From assembly GCF_000002425.4 (NCBI RefSeq), contig NC_037271.1:4746007-4810006 (forward strand): DNA of 64,000 nucleotides, read 5' to 3'. The stretch is from Physcomitrium patens (lineage: Eukaryota > Streptophyta > Bryopsida > Funariales > Funariaceae). Shown here in pieces: positions 26,079 to 39,490 of this stretch. Each line of letters begins with the position of its first letter. The first letter of the stretch is position 1. The notes under the pieces were generated by a model. The model saw nothing but the letters and a program-made list of their open reading frames with translations. It made no database searches and was not told the DNA's origin. A program made the position numbers and the translations under genes.

Positions 26079-29000
26079 ATGGGGTGGGTGGACTTGGACT
26101 TGAATCTCCCTCCACCCCCGCCTGACCCTGACGGGTGCGAGGGCTTGCCGTCTCCTACACCGCAGCGGGAGCGAGTCTTTCTCGGGGGTGGTTCCGGGGT
26201 GGGGCAGGTCGGGCGTGAGGAGAAGGAAAGGGAGAGGGAGGGGCAGATTCTATTTGACGCGGTTGATGCTCTTACTGCTGGGGAAACCCTTAGGGTTTTT
26301 AATGGAGAGGCGGGGAAAGACGAGGTAGAGAAGAAAGGTGCGGGAGAAGAAGAGTTGAAAGTGGGGTTGGCGATGAGTAACGAGCATGGGCAGATTTTGG
26401 AGAGATTGGATGTTCCGAATGCGGTCCTTGTAGGTGCAGATGTGGATGTGCCGAACTCGACGTCGTTGCGTGAGAATAATGGGACCGACGGAAAGGCTGA
26501 AATGAGGCTTGATAGCGACGATGACGATGATGATGTAGTTTCTAGGGTACGCGTTAGAATTGAGGTTGATGCAGGGTTGGACGCGGGTGGAGCTGCTACG
26601 GAGCCTGAGAGCACTTCTGGTGGAGTAGAGGATAGTGTTGAGCAGCCTGTTGATCAGAAACCCGTTCGTAAGCGGCTGAGGACCTTGGGACAGCTGAGAA
26701 ACCAAAAGATCGAGAAAAGCACTCCTGCATCGAGCCCTCTCTGGGATGATGAGAAAACGGGTTCTAGCTCCGTCCCTGCAACAGTCACACCTCAGTCTCA
26801 AGCCTCTAATCTCTCGAAAGTGGAAGGGGTGGATGGTGGTGATGGAGAGACTGCGGCTGACGGAATGAATTTGAGACGTAAGTATCCCTCAGAGACAAAA
26901 TTGGAAGAGCTTGGCAGTGTTTCGGCAGCTGTTGTGCTTTCTAATCACGTTTCAACGGAAAACCTTAGTCATCAAGATGGAAAGATGCAGGTGGATGGTG
27001 AGGAAGCCTCTTCAGGGTCGAAGAAGAAGGCCGCTGGTGTGAAGGATGCAATTTCTGACAAACGTCGGCGGTCCATAGTGGTGTTGGATGGAGAAGCCCC
27101 GACGAAGAGGCCCCGACTACCCAGACATCCTTTGAAGAAAACTAGGTCATTCGGAGGGGTCATTATTGGAGAAAAATTAGAAGAAGCCGGTAAATCTTCT
27201 GCCAAAGCCTCAAACACAGAGTCTCCTCAGAGCAGCGAGTCTGGCAAAATTTCCAACAAATCGGAGAACGGGAAAGAAGTTGGGTCTTCTTTGGAAACTT
27301 CTGGTTCGGCTACAAAGGAGTTGAAGACACATGTATTGAAGGAAGATACGAGTGCTGATGACACCAACGGAGATATCGAGATGCCGCAGCAAGTTGACAA
27401 GGAGTCTGAGGTAGGTGAGGGTAGCTTAGCGTCTGAAGAAAAGCAGGGGGATAAGCCTCGCGACTCAAGTCTCAGCGTGACTGTACCTCGCAGGCCTCGG
27501 AAAATGAAGGAGATGCCTGTTCCTGCTTCTCGTGCGCCACGGAGTACAAGGCCTCCTCTAGCTGTGAAGCCCACTGAATTTATTAGGCCAACTGTAAAGA
27601 AACCGTCGACCGCAGCTCCTCTGCGTAGGCTTCCTTCAACTGGTGGTAATAGTTCCCGAACTGATTCGAGACCAGCTTTTCAGGACACTACCATTGAGAG
27701 GCTTCAGCGAGAGGCGACCTGTGGCAAATTGTGGCAATCTCCAGGTGCGTTTTTTTCTCGTATTTGGTAGCTTTTCCCCTAAGGCTTCCGGTGAATATCC
27801 TCAACAAATACCACGTCCCCTGATAACATATAACCTCAAAATTTGTCTTGTTGTACTTTTGGACCTGTCTGTGGTCGGGGCATACCTCGTCTGTCTAAAT
27901 GGCCTGTGTCCTGGTCTTTGATAGATGCACTCGTGACGATTCGCCGATATTGTCACGAATAGGCTCGTCTCGCAGTGCTCTGGAAGATTTGGGATTAGTG
28001 GGGAATCTTTCTGTAAGTTTCGGTGTTAGGTGTATGATTTAATCAAAGTGCCCAACGCATTCGTCAAAGATACACTTAATTAGCGTAATCATAAAAAACC
28101 CTGGTTGAAGGTACAGTTAAAATCTACACAGACCTTAAGGACAATTCAAACTTAAGAATGACACGTTCTTCAACTATGCCTTCATGTTAAGTTTGGCTGC
28201 ACAGTAGGTCTGAATTACATTTCAAAGTTAGATGATTCAGAAAGTGGGCCTAGCCAGTCATGTGGAGAATTAAGTACAGCTTTGATTGTCTTTCTGCCTC
28301 GTAACCCAAATTTGGTCTTAGCCATGGGGAGACTGTCCATTGCTTTGGTTCTTTCAGAGATTTGTGGAGTTACCTTCAGTCTATGATGTTTCTAGCAGTA
28401 TCGTAAAAGTGAGCATGGTAGTTGAGCACGTGCACTAGATAGGGATCATATACCCTGATTAGGGTTTGAGTCGGTATAGTTTGACCTTTGCTTGGAATTT
28501 GACTTCTCCCTGTTCATGAAGTTGCGAGTGCACCCGTCGTGATATTTTGGATTCTTTTCACGGAAAGAGGCATCATTGCTGACTCTTTTAACCTCCTTGG
28601 GCATGGTGGAGGCGCCGTTGGTTTGCTGATGTTTATTATTTTCTGGAGTTCTTGATGAGCCTGACAGCGGATTGGTCAATACTTCACGAGACTCAGGGTG
28701 ATAAATATATCTGATAACGTGTCTGAATAGTTGGAATAATAGTTCTTATCATCCCAAAATTACAAGCTTTCAATTCATTTTGGTTTGTTTAAGGTGAGGT
28801 TCGGGAAAAAGGGCCTGATGTGGGGCCATTCAGGCGCTCGGGTCGCAGGTATGCTTGAGGGTGATTTGTCTGTATCATCTCTTGCCTGTACCAATGACAG
28901 GCTGCTGCCTTGGACTGTGGCTAATGGGACTGTCAATGGCTGATTGTCAAACGTTGATGCATCATCCATGCATCTGATTGAGCACGGCCATATCTTCTGG

Positions 29001-32000
29001 AGCATGCAAGGCAAGGCACCTGGTGTTTTCCCTGCTAGATGTGAATGTTGGCAGATTATTGTTCTCAGACAGCTGTCAAGTAAATTCGAAGCAGAACACT
29101 TTCTGTTGTGACAAGGTTTTATGCCTGATTGAATATCCGTGATGGTTTCGGGAACCTTGTTGTTTGGACTTAATGCGGCTGTGAGCATTAGGCTTTTTTT
29201 GTTTTAAATGTCAATGATTTAAATTTTGAGGTGTTGCTCAAAAGCTACAGACCACGTCGTTCCTGCTTTGTGTTACTCCAGCTGTAAGGTTGCTGATGTT
29301 TCAATGTCAAAATGGGGTCGTTAACCCTTCTTGTTTTTAATTATCAACGTGGCCTGATATATCAACCATCTGTATACCTCAACGAGGTGCTAACTTTCTT
29401 CTTATGTCGCTGCAGGTGACGCCGACTTGCAGAAAGTTCCCGGCAATTTTTCATCCGTGGAAGATTATGCTAAAGTATTTGAACCTCTACTCTTTGAAGA
29501 GTGCCGAGCGCAGCTGCACAATGCTTGGGAAGAACTACTAGAAGGAACAACTGGTGATCCTCACGCAGCTGTCACGATAAAAATGTGTGAACGACGCGAA
29601 CGAGGTACTGCATGCGACCTGCAACTTTAATTTGCGACCGTGACTGTTTTTGGGATTTGCCTTTGGTATTAAAAGCCTTGAGCGTTCTTTAACCTTTCGT
29701 TAGACTTGCTAAAACAATAGTATACTAGTGGATTCGTTCTCCTCAAAAATTGACAGTTTTTTATATTGTCAATATCTCAGGGTGGTGGGATGTAACATTG
29801 ATGCCCATGGATCGCAACCGAGAACTTCGTTTCAAGGAAGGTGATGTTGCTGTTCTTTCTACGCCGAAACCTGGTTCTGGCATTAAAAGAAAAGGTCGTT
29901 TGAAGGATAGCAAATCAGAGAGCGCAGAGGAAGGGCAGATAGCAGGTCGTGTGGCAGGTATTGTGCGGCGCTACATACCAATTGATGTTCGAGATCCACC
30001 TGGTGCTGTCCTTCGATTTCACATTTCTCAAGAAGACATGAATAAAGAGGGGTAAATTCTTCTGTTCCACTTTTAGAGTCGAAAGATTCAGATCGTGGGC
30101 TTCTTGTTAGTTGTGATTGCATAATGCTTTTTACATACTTGGGACATGCAATTGTTGTTCACATGTTCAATTTGGATTGGTCTGATTGAAGGAACCTATC
30201 ATTTTGCTTCAGCGTCTTCAGGTTGAAGAAATTTTTTAAGGTTAAGAAATCTGCTTGTCGTACTTGCTAATTATCTCTTATGAAGGATGTGATCATAGCG
30301 TGTTTAGCACCATCTCATCTATGTTTGTGGTTTCTGAATTTGTGGTTGCTTGCCGAATCGGTTCTATTTTGAATCAGAAATGGTGAAGCTGACAGTATCA
30401 CAAATCCCGTCCACACTCTACAACAAATCCAGCAGGCAGGAGCTTCTTGGTTTTTGACAGTGATAGGGGGATTTACTACAACTCAGCGTGAGTATTCAGC
30501 TTTACATCAGATGCCGAATTTTCGCCCACAGGTGTGCTACATCCCACTTTTCTTGCTATCCCTTATATTGGGAATGTAAAGGCCCGTTTTATTACAGCTT
30601 CTGCACGTAAGTCGTAGGAATGCTAATTATGGGTCTTCCTGCTCCCTAGGTAGTCATGTTGACAACAATCAAAACTGAGCAAGTCCTTGACCTGATTTTA
30701 ATTATCATCTAATACCGATGCTGCTAATTATCTTGACAGATGATGAATGCTATACTTCATCCTAAGGCAGAGTTGTTCCCAGGATATGCTGATACAGCGC
30801 CTCCTCCTATGCCAGACTGCTTTACAGCTCCATTTATACATCACTTACACAGTGGTTTCAATGTTCCTCAACTTGCGGCAATTCAATGGGCAGCTGCACA
30901 TACTGCAGCTGGGACCTCAGAAGTTAGTAGCAACTCTTCTGGTGGTCAGCCATGGCCCTTTACGCTTGTACAAGGACCTCCTGGAACAGGAAAGACTCAT
31001 ACTGTGTGGGGTATGTTAAACGTTATTCATTTAGTTCAATATCAGCGCTATTATACAGCTCTTTTAAAGAAACTTGCTCCGGGTAGCGTGTCTTCTGAAG
31101 AGTCTTCGTTGTCTAATGGTGGAGATCATTACGGTGATGGTGGAGGGACCATTGACGAAGTTTTACAGAAAATGGATCATAATTTAGCGCGGGTTCTTCC
31201 AAAATTGTGTCCCAAGCCACGTATGTTGGTATGTGCCCCATCTAATGCCGCTACGGATGAGCTTCTATCAAGAGTGCTAGATCGGGGTTTCATTGATGGA
31301 GAAATGAAACACTACAAGCCAGATGTGGCTCGCGTCGGGGTGGATACAGCTTCACGTGCCGCACAAGCGGTCTCTGTGGAACGCAGGACTGAACAACTCC
31401 TGGCTATGGAGCAACCACATCTGATGCGTTGGCTTCAGCAATTGCGCAACAAGGAGGTCACCCTTGGTCAAACTGTGATGAGTCTTCAAAAAGATCTTAT
31501 CGATGCGGCTGCCATGGCACGAAGTCAGGTATGGTTCTCTCTATGTCATATTGTAAGACAATTCTGTTATGTCCTCCTCGCTTCTGTCGCTTTTTTGACA
31601 TCTTCTATTCGCCTTCTTCTTGACATGATACTTCACTATTGACAGGGTAATGTGGGAGTTGATCCGGAGGTTTTGGCATTCCGTGACCAAATGCGAGATG
31701 GTAAACTGCAGCAGTTGGCAGCAGTAGTAGAAGAACGGGATAAAGTATTGGTGGAAATGTCACGTCTTTTTATCATTGAGGGCAAGTTTAGACCAGGGAG
31801 CAATTTCAGAAATGAAGATGCACGAAGAAAACTTGAAGCCAGTTTTGCTAATGAAGCCGAGATCGTCTTTACTACCGTTTCCAGTAGTGGGCGGAAAATT
31901 TTCTCTCAACTTTCTCATGGGTTTGATATGGTGGTCATTGATGAGGCTGCCCAAGCCAGTGAGGTTGCAGTCCTACCTCCTCTCAGTTTACGAGCAGCCC

Positions 32001-33554
32001 GATGTGTCCTTGTTGGCGATCCCCAGCAGCTTCCAGCGACTGTGATCAGTCGTGCTGCCGACACAATGAAGTATAGTCGTAGTCTGTTCGAGCGCTTCCA
32101 GCAAGCGGGGTGTCCAGCTATACTTCTCTCTGTACAGTATCGCATGCATCCTCAAATTCGAGATTTTCCATCCCGTTATTTCTATCAAGGCAGGTTAGTT
32201 GATAGCGAAAGCGTTAAGGCTTTGTCGGAGGAGGTGTACCACAAGGACCCACTTCTGCAGCCTTATCTTTTCTTTGATATAAGTTTGGGTAGAGAATCAC
32301 ATGCAGGTTCTGTGTCTTATCAAAACAAGATGGAGGCCCAAGTAGCCGTTCACCTCTATCAACACTTGCAGAAAACACTTGCTGATGAGGCCGGAGGTGG
32401 TCCTCCTGCAAATGTTTCAGTTGGTATAATTACCCCTTACAAGCAGCAGCTGCAGTGTCTGGAGAAGGAGTTTGTCGCCCTCATTGGATCAAACGCTGCC
32501 AGTAACGGTGTTTACATCAATACCGTTGATGCGTTCCAAGGACAAGAACGTGACGTTATAATGATGTCCTGCGTTCGGGCTTCTAGTTATGGAGTTGGTT
32601 TTGTTGCTGACATACGACGGATGAATGTTGCTCTTACTCGAGCTCGACGGTCGTTGTGGGTAAGTTGATTAAAGTAATACATTTGGAACTCGTATGTTAG
32701 GTTGTGAGTACTTTCATCTTCGATTTTTGTTAGGTATTTCCTGAAATGTTTTAGATCATTGTATAACGCTTTTTTCACGTAATGTTTTGATTGCAGGTGA
32801 TAGGGAATGCCTCAGCTCTTGCACAATCGGAAGATTGGGCAGCGTTGTTGGCAGATGCTAAAGATAGGAGATGTTTCGTCAGCTCCACTACCTGTATCCA
32901 GAGAGGACTTCTGCCAGAGCCCGTAGCTGGACCTCCTATGGGAAGCTCTGGCATCTTGCACCCTCGTCCTGGCGGTCTCATGAGTAGAGGTCGTGGCATG
33001 AGTGGTCCTCACGGTGGGCGTCATTCCTCTTCAGGTGATGACAAATTCCAGCTTTTCTTGTACATCTATCACTTTTCAAGCTCCGCTAGTTTTCCCCTAT
33101 TTGTAAATGAACGCGATGTGTCGGATACTAGCATGCATGCTCACCTTTGCTGAAGAGAAATCTTTAGGAAGGTAGCGTTATGGAAGTAGGTGGCAACAGA
33201 TGGAGATCTTACAGTAGAGATTCAGAGTACATGGATATTAGTTCACTATGCTGATGTCTACGTGTGTCATCGCCGTCCTCGTCATTTTGCTGACGTCTAT
33301 GTGAAGCATGCTAAGCTTGTGCTGATATAAAGAGAAATGTTACAGGTCGGCATCAGTACAACAATCATGCTGGGGAGGGGTCCCATTGGCGGGGTCGATC
33401 GAACAGTGGGGTGCAAGAGAGGGGACCTGATGGACGAGAACTGTGGCAGCGACCACCCTATGATAGATCATGTAGAGGACAGCGAGATGGCCCTCGTGCC
33501 CCCGGTTTTGGTCCGCAATTTCAGCATCCAAGCCGCAGGAATAAAGGGTTGTGA
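26079..33554 (+). CDS. Upf1/Sen1-type superfamily 1 helicase, 8 exons, 1509 aa
   Basis: Exons 26079-27744, 29416-29604, 29781-30051, 30378-30531, 30740-31528, 31646-32659, 32797-33034 and 33346-33554 join in frame through GT-AG introns. Residues 1-555 form a low-complexity acidic/Ser-rich region starting with an LDLNL (EAR-like) motif. It is followed by IERL..VPG.F.SVEDY..VFEPLLFEECRAQL (about 546-600). Helicase motifs: I GPPGTGKT at 839-846, Ia CAPSNAATDELL near 925, II DEAA at 1122-1125, III GDPQQLPAT near 1146, IV QYRMHP near 1187, V TVDAFQGQERDV near 1316, VI NVALTRARRSLWV near 1350. The tail is Gly/Arg-rich. It closely resembles, from memory, the Arabidopsis At4g30100/At2g19120 class, ATP-dependent 5'-3' RNA or DNA-RNA helicases of the Upf1-like family, presumably nuclear. 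Substrate unknown. The start is the first in-frame ATG of exon 1. Confidence 0.93.
27745..29415 (+). other. Intron 1 of helicase gene (1671 bp) with a candidate cassette exon
   Basis: The intron begins GTGCGT and ends TGCAG, and direct splicing of its flanks gives an ungapped match to the family pattern (LWQSPGDADLQKVPG). Within it, 28794-28848 is open in the same frame and flanked by AAG and GTATGC splice consensus. Its strong donor gives a 55-base exon that would shift the frame. A weaker donor at 28842 gives 48 bases and keeps it. Minus-strand frames of up to 137 codons in the intron have no recognisable content. Confidence 0.6.
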
Positions 33555-36500
33555 CAGTACCATCTGGTTATCTAGAACTAAAAAACCAATTGATGCTGGC
33601 TTTTCCTTCTCCACATGAACTTGCAACCTAGCCTCGTTCATTGGCTCGAGATTTACGATCCGTTGTGCTTGAGGAGAATTTGCGCTTGGCACACGATTAT
33701 GGCTCTGGTGAAAGATGCGGTGTCCATTGACTACAGCATGCAGTTTTATTGTATCATCAAATATTTGATACAGATATTCTGGCAAGGAGCCCTCTGCAGC
33801 CATTTTAAAGCTTCCGATTCTGGATGCCAGGAAACCAACTGGGAGATTAGTTTTCAACCAAGGGTCGCACCAAGCTTTTACAGCGTGAAATCAGATGACG
33901 CCTAGTTGAGTTGTGCCCTGCATGATTATTGTGGTGCCGTGGATTGGGAAATGGAGCATTGTAATGCCCAAGATCCCGGCGAAGGCTACGACAAAGATTT
34001 GTACAAACCAAGTAAAACAACGTTGTCACTACCAAGTTTTGGACATTCTTGGTAAGTAGTTTGTAAGTAAATGCCCGAGGTGTATCACACTAAGCAACTT
34101 TGTAGTACTATGCCGAGAGTGCTTTTAGTGTAGAGCGTCACAGCCTGAAATGCGTAGTCGATGGCAGTAAAATCTTTTTCATTAGAATCAGGTTCAGGTG
34201 GTTCCAAATAAAATACAGAGGTAAACATTATGTGGCTCACGGCTATGCGATCAACTAGGAATTCTTAACTCATGTTGATCCATTCTCTTGATAACCACTC
34301 TCAGAGGACATTCATTCTGATCTGTTCCGCAGGCATTCCTGGTATTTTCTTTCACACCCTTGATAATATAGGCAACATAATTAATCTTATACGTTCTTAT
34401 TGTAAAGCTTGCCCATACGGTAAGCTTTTCTATGTGTAATTCGGGATACCAGTTGATCGCTAAGGTCAAACGTGTTTCTGACCTACATTACTGATGTTTG
34501 TATTATATCCTCAAATAGTAGGTGTAGAGTTAGCACTTGATATGGAAGCGATGATGTGTAGACCATTGTATATTTTATACTAGCAAAAGATAGATATATG
34601 TGATAACAACTTTAGTTCCATACCATCGTGTAACCAATTGGTTACTTATTCAATGCTGTTTGTCACAAATGTCTTTTGGATAATACAATGAAAAACTTTG
34701 GCATTTGTCAATTTTCCAACTCAGAACGGGTTCTCCAATTGCTTGTGTACTAACTCAACATTCCTGTGGTATATCGTAGCCCTCTGATGTCCCAGAGGTT
34801 ACCCAAACCGAAGTTCAATTCTTTGTGAATCTATCAAAACATCTGTTCACTAACACTTCATATCTTACAAGTGGAGGCTCTCTTGCATGATGTCTCTGGG
34901 AAACTGCTACTTAGTATCTCTAGAGGCTATTTGGGGTAAGTTCTGAATAACCTTCAATTGTATAATTGGAGGCATAGTCTAATCCATTAATTCTGCTTAC
35001 TGTAGGAAAAACCTGGTTATGGTTGCTAGATGAGAATTTGTGGGCCACAGAACTGGGATGTGAAATGGCGAAACCTAAATTATACTCCAAAAGTTTGAAG
35101 TTTACAGTTGAACAAAATATCATTTACTAAACGAAATCTGAACAGTCAAGAAGGATTACTGTCAATTCATCAAAAAAAATCTTTTCTGAAACCATGTGAC
35201 GGTCAATCCTTGTCCTCTTCATATCCTCAAGCTTCATCTCGTAGGCAAAGGCAGCCCTCAATTTCAATCTCAGTGGCACGCAACTAATCACATCAGGAGG
35301 GGGACGAACCACAACAATGTCAATTTGATCACCAAAAGCTTGTTTGTTGTTTCAGTGATCCTATCTTCAACGCAGCAACTTCGCCGTCATGGGAACCTAC
35401 TTGAAAGTTGTGAAGGAAGTTAGAGTGATAAAAGCTGAAGTAATTCGACATCATCCTGCCATGGTTGATGATCACCCTTTACATTATTGTGGTAAAATTA
35501 TAGAAACAGACTGAGAATTATTATTCCCAAATCGACTTTGTAATTGCAGGTACAGTTGGATTATGTTGAATATCTCAGCGAGGAGCTTGATTGGCGAGTA
35601 TGATAAACGAAGTAGGAGATGGTATGACATTTAAGAAGACCTTCGACAGAAGGAAATGACCACCTCGCAGTTGCACCACACAACGAAAGAAGTGTGGAGC
35701 CTGGGTTAAAGAGAATTCTGCTGCTCTCAGTTGAAACAAATTTTATGCTCTCAGGAAGTCTTGTTTCAACAATGTCATTTGATTGGATTGTAAATGAAAA
35801 ACGTAGAGTTTTCGAAGCTTGGAATTAGAATATACTTGCTAGTGGCAGACAATGCCAGGTGGAGAATCTGTTTTTCTTCTCCACAATAAAACAAAGCGTC
35901 AGAATAAAAGTACTCAACTGAATCACTTCACCTTTAAATAAATGCACAATCACGACTATCTTTACCCAGCACATTTTCATCTCTAGAGAATCACCGATTT
36001 GGACTTTAAACTCTGGTTCAATCTCAAATGCCGAGTAGATACAACACACTCATGGCTGAAGTCCACTTAACAACGTCGTTAAGACTTGATGACCTCTCTT
36101 TGAAGCGTGCAGAGTGTTGCCTTGATGGCATTAGAACCCATAATCATCCATGAATTCATATTTATATCCAAGAAATCACCGACATTCCCTCAATACTTGA
36201 GCTCCTCCATTTCAGCCACAAACAAGAAATTGTTTAATGTGTGGCTTCCAATTTAGTGTTTTCTTTCGGCTGCAACTTCAGTTCAAAGATTTTGACATAC
36301 CACAAATAGTTGAGGCCCAACCTCTAGTGAAGGGAGTTTATGCCCCAGAGGACTCCCATGACCATCACTACGTCGAGAAAGAAACCTGGAAAAAGATACG
36401 ATGTAACGTACATGCTGGTAGTTGAATAAAAATACTCATATTCAACTACCAGCATGAATTCATGCAAGCACTGACTATGAGAAGTTCAAAACCTGTTGGA

Positions 36501-37180
36501 CTCTTTTTGGCTGAAACCAACTTGCTTAATTCGGGAGCTGCTGCAGGTCACATTTTTTGAATAATATGCGGTAGGTCGTTTTCGAAGAAAAGATCAGGGC
36601 ACAGTCTAAGCATTTAGCCTATGTATAATTAAGCACTCAACTGTTCAAATCCAAATACCAAACGAATTCATCTTCAGCCAAATGAAATTGACATAGTCTT
36701 TCCTGCACATGTGCATTATCTCGAAACCTAAGCTGCTCAACGGTTTTTGGAAGAATAGAATCGGCACCAACAAAAGCATAGAATCGAGTCCACGATCACT
36801 GAAAGATTCACCTTCTCCCTCATCCTCCTGATCATCGATTTCGTGGCGAAAAATTGCAATATACGATGAAGAAGTCCATTCGGGGCGTCAAAGAGAGCCA
36901 AAAGGTGCAAAATCGTAATAGAGAATTCCTATGGCTGCAATGGATCCAGAAGAGTGCGTCTATAGAAATACTCAAGGAACAAAAACTACCCGCTTGCTCT
37001 GAATGTCACCATTAGAAACTATTGCCAGCAATGATTGAAGCAAAAAGGCTTGGAGACAGCTCCGACACATTCAATGACCTCAGCAATGCAGAAGTGCATG
37101 CTTTACGCCCAGTCATATTTGCTGTTGGATCACCTTCAAGACGTCATGTTGTCAACTACTTTCCGGTAAGTTCGATATAG
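33555..37180. other. Downstream region with unidentified coding-like scraps
   Basis: The first part should hold the helicase 3' untranslated region. On the minus strand several short stretches look protein-like in composition, with no recognised family. Examples are 35127-35330 (DIVVVRPPPDVISCVPLRLK..), about 35960-36045 (YSAFEIEPEFKVQIGDS, ending at a GTAAAG donor-like site) and 36640-36800 (FYAFVGADSILPKTVEQ..). They lie in order and could be exons of an unknown gene or of a pseudogene. I could not join them with consensus splice sites, so no gene is called. Confidence 0.35.
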
Positions 37181-38560
37181 ATGTTGGAACTATAATAACA
37201 TTTTTTTGTCACCTATCACATCCATCCATGAGTGAAGTCCATAAATAGATATAGTTTGAATTAGATGTGAGCATAGAAAACCAAGTGTTGCAATGAAAGT
37301 TCTTTTGTATAGCTCAATATTGTCTACAACATGCAAACATACAAGTTTAACTTGATCATAGACTTTCTTCAACACATAATGAGAGATTAGTCAATTAACA
37401 ACTTGAAAGATTTCACTTCATGAAGTTAGATTAGTGAATAACAAAATGTGCATCTTTTCACAAGAAAATTGTGCCACATACTCCTTGTGTATATTCTTGA
37501 TGCAAAACTCTACATGCTTGCATATACCAAGAAAATCAAATTTTCTTGACCCGAGATATTGGTTGAGAGTGTAATGCATGCCTTCTAATGTTGAAGACAT
37601 AGAATTGCCAAAGTGGTAAAACTTGGTTGTCTAAGCAATAAAAAACATCTCCTTGTATACATCAATTCATATATTTTTAATATACGTAATTTCCTTGGAA
37701 AAATTGATATTTCAAATCTTCACAAAGATAGTACATAAGGCTTCAAACTTGTCATTAGAATTTCCTTAAAAAAATTGATATTCCAAAAAATACAAAAATT
37801 AGGCCATGATGATGTAGAGTATATTTGAAAAAGAAGATCCATATAATTTTATTAAACCCAATACTAATTCTTCTACTTACAATGACAACATAGAGATGGG
37901 AGTAGGAGTAGTAGACATCACTACTATATTACGAGTGTTCAATGTCAACTGCAAATGGAAGCGAAGGACAAAGGCTATTTTTTACAACTTTTCCTTATTC
38001 CAAACATATACCATACTATCCTTGATATTAAAGATCCTAAAATTTCCTAGAACCACCTCAAGAACAAACACAATTTTTGACACCATAGTTATATTCAATT
38101 AATGAAAATACTTGCAAATGAACAAATACCAAGTTTTTACTTCTTTTATGCAATATGTTAACAATGTTATTAGGAATCCGAAAGCCATAAATTTGATGCA
38201 ACTTCTAATAGCCATAGTATATAAAATTTTATATTGTTTACTAAATAGTATTGAAAAAATAAAAATTTACATGTAAAATGAAAAAACTTATCATCTTTAG
38301 AAGAATCATAGAATTGTTTGTATATAGAAGAACTAATGCAATTCTCAAAAAATTCTACAAACTTATCAACAAAGCCTTCATTATATGGATTCAAAATATC
38401 TATTACAACAAACTTTAGCAAAGTCACCTACATCACCAAAGATGTAATTGACATGGATCAAATAGTCTTTAAAGATTCTACTATCACCAATAAAGACCAT
38501 TGTAAAGAATATTCATCTATTGTTGATGCGGTGTCGTGTTGTAACACGACTATATGGTGA
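37181..38560. other. AT-rich tract, content unknown
   Basis: Only short frames (at most 85 codons) on both strands, with no family I recognise. The composition resembles retroelement debris, but no LTR or pol block of the families in this window is visible. Confidence 0.4.
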
Positions 38561-38819
38561 AAATATAAATGAAAAATATTTTATTAATATTTAGTCATCT
38601 TGGATGTTAGGAACAGTGGCCAATTCCAGTGCCAATATTCAGGGGCCAATTAATGTCACCCCATTGCAAGTTATACCACCGTACGTGACATCAGTAATAT
38701 GCTCTATCAACATCATTGAACTAAGTATCCTCTGTACCAACGGGACAACCAGGATCATTTTCTAATCCTAAATGGAACAAGCCTAGTAGGTATATACCAA
38801 TGGAGACACCCAATATGCT

Positions 38820-39490
38820 TGATGGGGGTGCAAGAAGACCACTTCGTTGTTTTCGTTGCAGATAGATTGATCATTATGCTAGTGAATGTCCTAATCCTAG
38901 AGCTAGTGACGATTACACGTAAGTGTGTGGAAATTGCAAACAGTCGGGGCATACTTATCAGCAATGTAATGCTCCGTTCAATTTCAAAAATCGGGATCAG
39001 CAGATCCAAAGCCAAGGAAAAATTGAGGAGATAAATCGAGGTCCTCAAGATACTCCAATAAATTGGATGAAATGTGTCCAAGCCGTTCTTACTAAGAGTC
39101 GAAAAAAAGAAAAAGGACCAATTCAACATTTGGGTGAGCCTGATGCGAAGGGCCAATTTGACCCAATTATGGGGACATCTAATCTAGGTCCTGTTATGGG
39201 CCTCTTATCTAGTATGAGATTTGACTCGGTTGGGCAACCCAATGAGGTCTCGATTATGGAGGCTTCGGTTCCATTTTAAAGCTGTTCCAATTCCGAGTCC
39301 AGGGCAGAAGAATAGGGGACCTCATAGAGTTAAAGGAAAAGAGAGGAAAAAGAAGAGGGCATTCGGAGATCGGGATTTTGGAGTCGAAGAACTAACTTCA
39401 AGCTCCTTTGAAAGGTATAGGACTTGGTTTCATAGGATTTGGAAGGACTTTGCAATCGTTGCTCAAAGTCAGTGTTTGTATTGGTGAATT
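38820..39490 (+). pseudogene. Retroelement gag-like relic with two CCHC zinc knuckles
   Basis: In one frame, two zinc knuckles with the spacing C-x2-C-x4-H-x4-C follow each other: CFRCR.IDHYASEC (about 38848-38890) and CGNCKQSGHTYQQC (about 38926-38966). Two in-frame stops, TAG at about 38862 and TAA at about 38921, are one C-to-T change away from Gln codons. The frame then stays open as 38923-39279, a Pro/Gly-containing segment of unknown type. Tandem zinc knuckles of this kind occur in retroelement gag or LINE ORF1 proteins and in cellular nucleic-acid-binding proteins. The repeat-rich surroundings favour a retroelement. Confidence 0.55.

Noticed and set aside
25859..26614. 251-codon minus-strand Ser-rich frame
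   Set aside because: It lies over the GA microsatellite and helicase exon 1; the Ser runs are translations of GGA/GAG repeats on the opposite strand.
29416..29604. Helicase read as separate genes per open frame
   Set aside because: The separate frames join through consensus GT-AG introns in consistent phase and in the family domain order, so they are exons of one gene.
33468..33857. 129-codon minus-strand frame overlapping the last helicase exon
   Set aside because: Reasonable composition but no recognised domain, no splice signals and overlap with the helicase 3' end.
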